This document shows positions 46,061 to 52,825 of a DNA stretch of 64,000 nucleotides, in pieces. The stretch is from Bacteroidota bacterium (GTDB lineage: Bacteria > Bacteroidota > Bacteroidia > Bacteroidales > JAAUTT01). Numbering within the stretch: position 1 is the first letter of the stretch; every line of letters begins with the position of its first letter. The position numbers and the translations under genes were made by a program. The notes below the pieces were generated by a model. The model was not told the origin of the DNA. It searched no databases and was given only the letters and a program-made list of their open reading frames with translations. The stretch lies in assembly GCA_030706405.1 (NCBI GenBank), contig JAUZOO010000001.1, positions 1-64,000 of the forward strand, given 5' to 3'.

Positions 46061-46278
46061 GGAAAACACCTTAAACAACAATTTGCATTTTATCAACATT
46101 CCAGTTGGTTACGCTATAAAACAGCTATATTAGCCTGTGAATAAATCATCCCTTTATCGAGCAAATGACTAACCCGGCTTTTCTCAATATGATTATATCC
46201 ATCTTTCCAGAAGTTTGTCCGGGTGGTTATGTATATGAAATAATAGCAGGATTGTTGTTATTGGGATGGTGGTGGTAA
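46061..46278 (+). repeat. Direct repeat copy A (about 218 bp)
   Basis: Closely similar to 46870-47057 over the first 115 bases (words such as CTTAAACAACAATT, GGTTACGCTATAAAACAGC and AGCCTGTGAATAAATC), then again over the last 45 after a 30-base length difference. The two copies flank the unknown gene at 46354. TTGG (46107) and TATATTAG (46127) inside it look like a weak promoter. Confidence 0.85.
46165..46278 (+). CDS. Tiny hydrophobic reading frame A
   Basis: 37 codons inside repeat copy A, from ATG at 46165: starts MTNPAFLNMIISIFP and ends EIIAGLLLLGWWW. The C-terminal half could span a membrane. Copy B keeps the start (MTKP), the core EIIAGLLLLG and the frame despite a 30-base deletion, which is the only hint that it is translated. 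No ribosome-binding site stands out. Function unknown. Confidence 0.35.
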   Translation: MTNPAFLNMIISIFPEVCPGGYVYEIIAGLLLLGWWW

Positions 46279-46353
46279 GCATAGAAACAGAACGACACTG
46301 CTGTTTTGAAAGAATTTAATGAATAAAAAATTGGATTTTATAAGACAGATTAA

Positions 46354-46746
46354 ATGATTATTGATAATAAGAACCATATAATGTTTTTATTCCGACTTCT
46401 GAATAAGATAAAATATACAGAAGTCGATGAAATTGAATTGTCTGATTTTATTGGAAGTCCATATCTTACAGAACTTCAGAAACAGATAGAACCGGAGTTC
46501 AAAAAATACTTCATTGACCATAATGAAAGACTTAAGGAACAATTTGAAAATGCCAAATTGGAACAAATACATATGGATTTAATAATTAAAAGGGTGCATA
46601 ATTGGAATGACTCTGTCAAACAAACTGTAAAATCATGGAACGATAGCCAGATTAAGGATTATTTAATTCAAATGATTGAGCCCTTAAGATATGATAATGA
46701 GCAGATAGATTATTTAATGACTAATTTTAAAACTGAAATTAAATAA
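46354..46746 (+). CDS. Uncharacterised 130-residue protein
   Basis: A low-GC gene in the accessory region. The protein is soluble and helical, with FLFRLLNKIKYTEVDEIEL, then EPEFKKYFIDHNERLKEQF and several tryptophans (NWNDSVKQTVKSWND). I recognise no domain. It sits alone between two copies of a direct repeat, and the cassette-like element follows its stop codon directly. Confidence 0.65.
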   Translation: MIIDNKNHIMFLFRLLNKIKYTEVDEIELSDFIGSPYLTELQKQIEPEFKKYFIDHNERLKEQFENAKLEQIHMDLIIKRVHNWNDSVKQTVKSWNDSQIKDYLIQMIEPLRYDNEQIDYLMTNFKTEIK

Positions 46747-46855
46747 ATGCCAACAGCTAATCGCGTTGACTGCCCCGTCAGTGAACCCTGACAAGGAGAG
46801 CCTCTCAAACCACTATACCTGCGGGTCTCGTAGGTTTTTGGTAAAATTGCTAATT
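46744..46855 (+). repeat. Cassette-like 3' element, copy 1
   Basis: Begins AATGCCAACAGCTAATCG at the stop codon of the preceding gene, continues with a short hairpin (GTCAG, six bases, CTGAC), and ends with GGGTCTCGTAGG and TTTTTGGTAAAATTG. A second copy with the same ends but a different hairpin is at 48983-49075. Confidence 0.75.
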
Positions 46856-46869
46856 CCCGGCGCAGCTAT

Positions 46870-47057
46870 GGGAAACGCCTTAAACAACAATTCGTATTTT
46901 ATCAACATTCTGGTTGGTTACGCTATAAAACAGCTATATTAGCCTGTGAATAAATCATCCTTTTATCGAGCAAATGACTAAACCTGTCTTCCCAAAAATT
47001 TCGGATGGTCATGTATGTGAAATAATAGCAGGATTGTTGTTATTGGGGATGGTGTAG
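46870..47057 (+). repeat. Direct repeat copy B (about 188 bp)
   Basis: Second copy of the block at 46061-46278, 30 bases shorter in its second half. It ends 46 bases before the DJ-1/PfpI gene and could supply its promoter. Confidence 0.85.
46974..47057 (+). CDS. Tiny hydrophobic reading frame B
   Basis: 27 codons inside repeat copy B: starts MTKPVFPKISDGH and ends EIIAGLLLLGMV. It is the shortened counterpart of the frame at 46165. Whether either is translated is unknown. Confidence 0.3.
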   Translation: MTKPVFPKISDGHVCEIIAGLLLLGMV

Positions 47058-47102
47058 CCAATTAAAAAACGACCTTGCAGATAGATTATAATTCGATTTA
47101 AT

Positions 47103-47678
47103 ATGAAAAAAGTATTGTTGTTATTAGCAGACGGATTTGAGACATTTGAAGCAAGTGCCTTTATTGATGTTATTGGGTGGAATCTTGCTGAAGGCGATAA
47201 CTCAACGGAATTATTTACTTGTGGATTAAAAAAAGAAATTAAAAGCTCGTTTAACCAAAGGTTTATTGTGGATTACTTGGTTGACGAGATTGATATTAAT
47301 TCATTTGACGCATTAGCAATTCCTGGCGGATTTGAGGTTTATGGATTTTACAAAGATGCATACGATGAAAAATTTTTAGACTTAATTATAGCCTTTAAAT
47401 CAAATAGTAAAATTATTGCTTCTATTTGTGCCGGAGCTTTACCAATAGGAAAGAGCGGCATTTTAAAAGATAAAAAAGGGACGGTTTACAATAGCGAGAT
47501 TCGAAGAGAAGCATTAAAAGGATTTGGTGTTAATGTAATTCATCAGCCAATTGTAATAGATGACAATGTGATTACTTCATGGAATCCGTCTACAGCCATA
47601 GATGTTGCTTTGTTATTGTTGGAGCATTTAACAAATAAGACAAATGCTGATAAGATTCGTCAATTAATGGGATTTTGA
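47103..47678 (+). CDS. DJ-1/PfpI family protein
   Basis: 191 residues with the DJ-1 fold. LLLLADGFETFEA supplies the active-site glutamate, ALAIPGGFEVYGF the GG loop, and ICAGALPIG the nucleophilic cysteine; TSWNPSTAIDVALLLLE is the C-terminal helix. Members include glyoxalases, chaperones and peptidase-like proteins, so the activity is open. Low GC, accessory setting, 19 bases before the next gene. Confidence 0.9.
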   Translation: MKKVLLLLADGFETFEASAFIDVIGWNLAEGDNSTELFTCGLKKEIKSSFNQRFIVDYLVDEIDINSFDALAIPGGFEVYGFYKDAYDEKFLDLIIAFKSNSKIIASICAGALPIGKSGILKDKKGTVYNSEIRREALKGFGVNVIHQPIVIDDNVITSWNPSTAIDVALLLLEHLTNKTNADKIRQLMGF

Positions 47679-47697
47679 TTCGATATAATAATAAAAC

Positions 47698-48018
47698 ATG
47701 ATTGCAAATACCCCTCAAGCACCTTATTATGCTGTAATATTCACATCAATAAGAACAGCCCATGATAATGGATACGATGATATGTCGCATAAAATGGTTG
47801 AATTAGCTCGACAACAAGACGGATTTCTTGGTGTTGAGAGTGCACGAGATGAAATAGGAATAACCGTTTCTTATTGGAAGGATTTAGATTCAATAAGGAA
47901 ATGGAAGAATAATGCAGAACATATGATTGCCAGAAAACGTGGACGAGAGATTTGGTATCAATCTTTCAAAACAAGAATTGCAAAAGTTGAATTTGATTAT
48001 GAATTTGAAAAAATATAG
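47698..48018 (+). CDS. Antibiotic biosynthesis monooxygenase (ABM) domain protein
   Basis: 106 residues forming one ABM ferredoxin-like fold: PYYAVIFTSIRTAHDNGYDD, ARQQDGFLGVESARDEIGIT and SYWKDLDSIRKWKNN. The family name is historical; most members are small stress-related or heme-handling dimers. Likely in one transcript with the DJ-1 gene. Confidence 0.88.
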   Translation: MIANTPQAPYYAVIFTSIRTAHDNGYDDMSHKMVELARQQDGFLGVESARDEIGITVSYWKDLDSIRKWKNNAEHMIARKRGREIWYQSFKTRIAKVEFDYEFEKI

Positions 48019-48197
48019 CTATAAATAAAATTAACTGGCCACAATAAGCGGTCATAAACCATTGGGGTTTATTGGTGTGCCTAGCGCATCGTTAACGGCA
48101 AGCATAATACAGACCACAATATTCTGAAAACGAAAAAATAATATTAATCTTTCCTGTTATTACTTCTTATTAACAACAGGATTCAAGCATAAAAAAA

Positions 48198-48998
48198 ATG
48201 ACAACTATTGAGAGAGAAGATGTAAAAATTACTTATCAGGAGGCAGGTACAGGTGATACAACTTTATTGTTTGTTCATGGCTCCTTTATTAATATGGATT
48301 ATTGGTCAGCTCAGGTTGATTATTTTAAGCATCAATATCGTGTGTTAACTCTTGATTTACCCGGGCATGGACAATCGGGCAAAAACAGAACAATTTGGGA
48401 TATACAAGAGTATGGAAAGGATGTATGCTCGCTAATAAATGAATTGCATTTAAAAAATATCATATTGATTGGGCACTCAATGGGAGGAGATGTCATCCTT
48501 GAAGTTGCCTCTAAATGTTCAGACTCTGTTATTGGATTTATTGGAATTGATAATTTCAAGAACGCAGGAACAGCAATGCCCGAAGAATTTCAAAGCCAAA
48601 TTGCCTATATATTGGAAATGCTAAGGACCGATTTTGCAAATACGTCTGAAGGTTATGCAAGACAAGCGCTTTTGTCTAATTCAACAGATAACGTAGTTGC
48701 CGACAGAGTAATTGCGGATTATAGGAATATGGATAAAAATATTGGTTTTAATTTGATTTCAGATTGTTTCACATATTATGAAAGGGAACGAGAATTGATG
48801 AATCATTTAAAATATAAAATGTATCTCCTCAATGTTGATAATTTCCCGACAAATGAAGAATTACTTAAAAAGTATGCAGCTTCAGGTTTTGATATTACAC
48901 ATATTAAAGGAACATGCCATTATCCAATGATTGAAAATGCAAATGAATTTAACCGATTACTTCAAACCATTATAGTAAAAATAAATGCCAGCCGCTAA
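48198..48998 (+). CDS. Alpha/beta hydrolase
   Basis: 266 residues. Oxyanion region LLFVHGSFINMDYW, DLPGHGQSGKN, nucleophile elbow LIGHSMGGDV (serine), and the catalytic histidine probably in GTCHYPMIENANEF. Typical of small ester or C-C hydrolases; substrate unknown. Its last codons (NASR then stop) fall inside the cassette-like element, so the C-terminus is shaped by that repeat. Confidence 0.9.
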   Translation: MTTIEREDVKITYQEAGTGDTTLLFVHGSFINMDYWSAQVDYFKHQYRVLTLDLPGHGQSGKNRTIWDIQEYGKDVCSLINELHLKNIILIGHSMGGDVILEVASKCSDSVIGFIGIDNFKNAGTAMPEEFQSQIAYILEMLRTDFANTSEGYARQALLSNSTDNVVADRVIADYRNMDKNIGFNLISDCFTYYERERELMNHLKYKMYLLNVDNFPTNEELLKKYAASGFDITHIKGTCHYPMIENANEFNRLLQTIIVKINASR

Positions 48999-49075
48999 TC
49001 GAACAAACATCTGGTAGCCCAAAGACTACCGGAGCACCTCTATATGTAAGGGTCTCGTAGGTTTTTGGTAAAATT
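48983..49075 (+). repeat. Cassette-like 3' element, copy 2
   Basis: Begins AATGCCAGCCGCTAATCG, overlapping the hydrolase stop codon, holds a hairpin CTGGTAG, six to eight bases, CTACCGG, and ends with GGGTCTCGTAGG and TTTTTGGTAAAATTG as in copy 1 at 46744. Confidence 0.75.
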
Positions 49076-49165
49076 GTTATTGTAATGTTGGCGGTTATTG
49101 AAAAATACCCAGCCATCTGATAACAAGCTAAATAAATTTAACTTTGCTCATTATGAATTAGTGGT

Positions 49166-49546
49166 ATGAGTGGATTAAAAAAGTCAAATATTTTCATTGA
49201 TAAAGTAGCGCAGTTATTAGCTCAGGCAAGAAAATCTGTTGTTCAAAGTGTTAATCAAACGATGGTTCAAACATACTTTGAAATTGGCAGAATGATTGTA
49301 GATGAAGAGCAAGGAGGACACGACCGAGCTGAATATGGTAAACAAATTCTTAAAGAACTCTCGATAAAGCTAACCATTGATTTTGGGAAAGGATTCTCTC
49401 AACGAAATCTTGAACAAATGCGTCAGTTTTATCTCGTTTACTCAAAAACGCAGGCAGTGTCTGCGGAATTTAAATTAAGTTGGTCACATTATCTTATTTT
49501 AATGCGGATTGATAATGTTGATGAACGGAAATTCTATGAAGTATAG
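49166..49546 (+). pseudogene. Truncated DUF1016 (YhcG-type) nuclease, N-terminal part only
   Basis: 126 residues equal to the DUF1016 N-terminal domain (QTYFEIGRMIVDEEQGG, RAEYGKQILKELSIKL, GKGFSQRNLEQMRQFYL, LSWSHYLILMRI, ERKFYE). Full-length family members run to about 340-370 residues with a C-terminal PD-(D/E)xK nuclease domain. Here the frame stops exactly where the repeat core TAGCCTGTGAATAAATC begins (49544), which supplies the stop codon. So insertion or recombination at the repeat removed the nuclease half. Confidence 0.85.
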
Positions 49547-49572
49547 CCTGTGAATAAATCATCCTTTTATCG
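49544..49572 (+). repeat. Short third copy of the accessory-region repeat core
   Basis: TAGCCTGTGAATAAATCATC followed by CTTTTATCGA matches 46131-46160 and 46940-46969. Only this core of the larger repeat is present, at the break point of the DUF1016 gene. Confidence 0.8.
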
Positions 49573-49696
49573 ATCGAATGTATGAAATGACCATGATTGA
49601 TAAGCGCGCAATGCCTCCCAATTTTAACATCATGAATATTTATCTTCGGTGAGCCCTACAGGGTACATCTGACCTTAATAAACAAAAATTGAATAA

Positions 49697-50386
49697 ATGA
49701 AATCTATTGTTATTTTATTAGTAATATTTAACCTCTTGACATCTTGTAAAAAAAACAATGATGACCCTAATAATTATTCTAAATATCCTGCAAGTGATAC
49801 AACGTATTATATTACTTATCAGATATTGGATCAAACCTATAAATATTATCAAATATTAAATTCGCATGAGGGAATAGGCGGGACGCTTAATGATACTGCA
49901 TCATATTATGGTTTCCCTTTCTATTTTGAGGAATTTCATGAAGCAGGACAAGAAGCTGAAGAAAGAATAGAACTTTCTTTTTGGAGGGTAGCATATAATA
50001 ATTCTTACATGCCCCCTTCAATGTTTATAAAAAGTAGTATGAGATATACATATCCTGTCTTCATATGGATTTATCGGACAAGAAGTATTAGTGATACCAT
50101 ATTTAGTAATGGAGTATCGTTGAAAACCAAGTTTCCATATATAAACAACCTTCCAGGCTCGGCTTATACCGATTATTCAACTTGTAATTTAATTGACCTC
50201 TATGATTATGATACTATTTACAATAACATTTTAAAAGATTCGTATTTTAAAATACTCAATATGAAACCTGTTGGTAATAAATTTCTTGTTGAAGGAGAAT
50301 TCAAGACAGTTTTATCTGGTACTCAAAATAGTAAATGGGACTTACTATATTTGAGAAATGGACATTTCAAAATCCTAATGGACTGA
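49697..50386 (+). CDS. Uncharacterised lipoprotein
   Basis: 229 residues with a lipoprotein signal (IVILLVIFNLLTSCKK; lipidated Cys17). The mature part is rich in tyrosine, aspartate and asparagine, with no domain I recognise. Low GC, own unit in the accessory region. Confidence 0.72.
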   Translation: MKSIVILLVIFNLLTSCKKNNDDPNNYSKYPASDTTYYITYQILDQTYKYYQILNSHEGIGGTLNDTASYYGFPFYFEEFHEAGQEAEERIELSFWRVAYNNSYMPPSMFIKSSMRYTYPVFIWIYRTRSISDTIFSNGVSLKTKFPYINNLPGSAYTDYSTCNLIDLYDYDTIYNNILKDSYFKILNMKPVGNKFLVEGEFKTVLSGTQNSKWDLLYLRNGHFKILMD

Positions 50387-50739
50387 GGTTTTCCAAATCT
50401 TATTTTTCCAGTTCGCCTTAGCTTATAAAAGTATTTTGTCCGACAAAGTGAATGCTTTGTCGGACAATTTCAGATACACTCTTTTTTGAAAGCAGCATAT
50501 GCTATAGTAGGATAGTCCGAAAGAGCAAACGCAATGTCGATGGGCATAGAATCTTTAGCTTGGATAGTCTAGATAAAGAAGGAAAGGATTAACCTGTTCG
50601 GGAATGGACAAAACTATGAATAAAATGGCGTAGACTGACAATAAGTTTTTTGAACAAAAAAGTATAAACTATCTATAAAATACTATTTTAGAGGGCACTG
50701 CTTCTTCTGACTTAAAATATTGTTGAATAACCCTTTTAA
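50387..50739. other. Intergenic region with one strong hairpin
   Basis: 353 bases. A perfect 13-bp hairpin, TTGTCCGACAAAG (50436-50448) with CTTTGTCGGACAA (50455-50467), lies 50 bases after the lipoprotein gene and may end its transcript, though no T run follows. The remainder shows no gene, repeat or clear promoter. Confidence 0.6.
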
Positions 50740-51612
50740 ATGAAAATGATCGAAATGAGAAAAATAACAGCATGCCTTTGTGCTTTGGTAATAATGACAG
50801 GCGTATCCGTATTTGGACAGACGGTTCAAAAATTTGCTCCCAAAGTAACCATAAGCCCGGTAGATAAAACTTCGAACTCGCAATGGAAGGGAAAGCGGGT
50901 GGCTTACCTGGGGGATTCGATGACCCAAAAATCCAAGGACGGAACGAATACGTTATACTGGGAGTACCTGGCCGAATTACTGGGAATTGAACCTTATGTT
51001 TATGGGATTAGCGGTAATCAATGGGACGGTATTTACAGGCAGGCGCTTAAATTGCGCGAAGAGAAAGGAACTGCCGTGGATGCAATTCTGATTTTTGCCG
51101 GTACAAACGATTACAATCGTGGTATTCCGTTGGGTAAGTTTTATAGCGAAACTACAAAGGAAACCAACCATAACGGGAATACGGTTACCCGTAAGTATCG
51201 TACCCCCATCGAAAATGATTCGACTTTTTGCGGGCGCATCAATAAAGTGCTGAGCTTTCTAAAAACTAATTTTCCCGAACAACAAATTATTATCATGACT
51301 CCTCTTCACCGGGGATATGCTAAGTTTAACGAAAAAAACGTGCAACCCGATGAGCGTTTTGCCAATGCACAAGGGTTATATATCGATTCGTATGTGGATG
51401 TATTGAAACAAGCAGCTTTGTATTGGGCGGTTCCGTTAATCGACCTCTATTCCTTAAGCGGACTTTATCCACTTGCCGACTCGCAGGTGAAATACTTCAA
51501 CAATGCCGATACCGACCGTCTACATCCAAATGCTTTGGGTAATTATCGCCTGGCTAAAACCATTCAATATCAACTTTTAGCATTACCTGCTACTTTTGTG
51601 GGCCAGCAATAA
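50740..51612 (+). CDS. Secreted SGNH/GDSL hydrolase
   Basis: 290 residues from the ATG at 50740, or 285 from ATG 50755; both give a signal peptide (ITACLCALVIMTGVSVFGQ). SGNH blocks: VAYLGDSMTQ (serine), YGISGNQWDG, IFAGTNDYNRG (asparagine) and DRLHPNALG (Asp-His). Likely an exported carbohydrate esterase or lipase; substrate unknown. GC returns towards the core level. Confidence 0.87.
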   Translation: MKMIEMRKITACLCALVIMTGVSVFGQTVQKFAPKVTISPVDKTSNSQWKGKRVAYLGDSMTQKSKDGTNTLYWEYLAELLGIEPYVYGISGNQWDGIYRQALKLREEKGTAVDAILIFAGTNDYNRGIPLGKFYSETTKETNHNGNTVTRKYRTPIENDSTFCGRINKVLSFLKTNFPEQQIIIMTPLHRGYAKFNEKNVQPDERFANAQGLYIDSYVDVLKQAALYWAVPLIDLYSLSGLYPLADSQVKYFNNADTDRLHPNALGNYRLAKTIQYQLLALPATFVGQQ

Positions 51613-51650
51613 TGGAAAAATGGTATTCGCTTGTAAAAAGTATTATCCAA

Positions 51651-51919
51651 TACGTCCTGAAGGGACGGAATATAAATAGCCCTGGCTTTTAAGCCAGGGC
51701 TAAAGAAAGAGCATCTCCTGTACCGGCGCACGAATAATCCTGGAAGTGAAGACAATCCGGATTGCGTCGAAATGGGAGCTTCTGGCAGAAGCTTTAGGTT
51801 TCGGCGCAAAATAATGGAGCGTTTCGACCCAAAATGATTCGTGTGCCGCAAACGAATTTTTGCATTTTAATCCCCGGCTTAAAAGCCGGGGCTATCTATA
51901 TTCAACTCCTACCGGAGTT
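51651..51919. repeat. 270-bp imperfect palindrome (MITE/REP-like)
   Basis: Symmetric about 51785. Centre: AGCTTCTG-G-CAGAAGCT. Further out, GCGTCGAAA faces TTTCGGCGC, and CGGCGCACGAAT faces ATTCGTGTGCCG; both arms end in ATATAAATAGCCC/GGGGCTATCTATAT. Each arm also has its own hairpin: AGCCCTGGCTT/AAGCCAGGGCT (51678-51701) and CCCCGGCTT/AAGCCGGGG (51872-51891). Tiny outer hairpins are CGTCC-GGACG and AACTCC-GGAGTT. No coding capacity. This looks like a non-autonomous mobile or REP-type element. Confidence 0.8.
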
Positions 51920-52008
51920 ATTCATGAACAAATACTTTAAGAGATATTACAATCAACCCTTAATTCACATTATCATAAAATATACTTGTTATAATTAAAA
52001 AGGAAAAA

Positions 52009-52252
52009 ATGAAGAAATGGTTTCTAGCAATTCTGCTTTTATGTTCAACAGTATTGGGGTTAAAGTCTCAAATTATTATTACCTCAGATTTATTTAAAAA
52101 ACTGTCATTCTTATATAAAATCATCGTTCGATTTAGGCTTACATAACGTTGTACAATACTCTGCGGCACCTAATGTTGTTTTAACAGGGATAAAGACAAA
52201 ATTAAAAAAACAGATTGATATCAGTGTCCTTAACGTACCTCCTCTCGAATAA
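52009..52252 (+). pseudogene. Short secreted protein, frameshifted
   Basis: A good ribosome-binding stretch (AAAAAGGA) precedes ATG 52009, which opens MKKWFLAILLLCSTVLGLKSQ, a signal peptide. The frame stops at 52146 after 45 residues. Dropping one base from the six-A run at 52096-52101 joins it to an open frame that ends at 52252 (NVPPLE, stop), giving about 80 residues. Read as either a recently frameshifted small gene or an assembly error; no family recognised. Confidence 0.4.
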
Positions 52253-52264
52253 TCATAAGTAGCT

Positions 52265-52294
52265 TTTGGGTTTCTAAAAAAACTTGTAGGTTTG
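52265..52294 (+). promoter_or_regulatory. Promoter of the SUI1 gene
   Basis: TTTG (52265-52268), 18 bases, TAGGTTTG (52287-52294), ending 14 bases before the ATG. Spacing is one base short of usual. Confidence 0.55.
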
Positions 52295-52308
52295 GAAAAA
52301 ATTGAACC

Positions 52309-52653
52309 ATGGCAAAAAATAAAAAAGACACTTCGGGCGTTGTATATTCTACCAATCCCGACTTTCAATACCAGTATAACGAGGAACAGGAAGCTGCCAC
52401 CCTTCCTCCACAACAGCAAAACCTACGGGTGATGCTCGACAAAAAAAACCGCGGAGGCAAGATGGTTACGCTGGTAACGGGGTTTGTTGGCTCCGACGAC
52501 GATCTCCAAACCCTGGGCAAAACCCTGAAATCGAAATGCGGCGTGGGTGGCTCGGCCAAGGAAGGTGAAATTCTTGTGCAGGGCGATCTCCGCGACAAAG
52601 TGCTGCAACTACTCCTTGGCATGGGGTATAAAGCAAAAAAAGCCGGAGGATGA
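52309..52653 (+). CDS. SUI1/eIF1-family translation factor (YciH-like)
   Basis: 114 residues. A flexible N-terminus precedes the SUI1 fold (about 38-112): [38 protein letters not shown] and [20 protein letters not shown]. Bacterial YciH proteins resemble eIF1 and are thought to influence start-codon fidelity or stress translation. Confidence 0.92.
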   Translation: MAKNKKDTSGVVYSTNPDFQYQYNEEQEAATLPPQQQNLRVMLDKKNRGGKMVTLVTGFVGSDDDLQTLGKTLKSKCGVGGSAKEGEILVQGDLRDKVLQLLLGMGYKAKKAGG

Positions 52654-52735
52654 CCAGGTCGAGCCTAAGTGATTAGATGATTAAGTTGGGGTGGGTTACC
52701 CTTAACGCATCGGAATCTATTTGGAAAGGAAGTTT

Positions 52736-52759
52736 CCCCTTCTCCATTTGCAGAAGGGG
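52736..52759. repeat. Intergenic hairpin repeat
   Basis: CCCCTTCT (52736-52743) and AGAAGGGG (52752-52759), followed by CCAGGGGATGAGG. This wording is typical of dispersed Bacteroidota intergenic repeats. An ATTAAG-type repeat fragment lies just before it (52668). Confidence 0.6.
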
Positions 52760-52825
52760 CCAGGGGATGAGGTTTTAGCAAACGCCTACAAACTTTATAT
52801 TGAAATAATAATGCGACGTAGCTGA

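Noticed and set aside
46744-49075. A standard integron
   Set aside because: No integrase gene and no clear GTTRRRY/RYYYAAC core sites; only cassette-like ends were reported.
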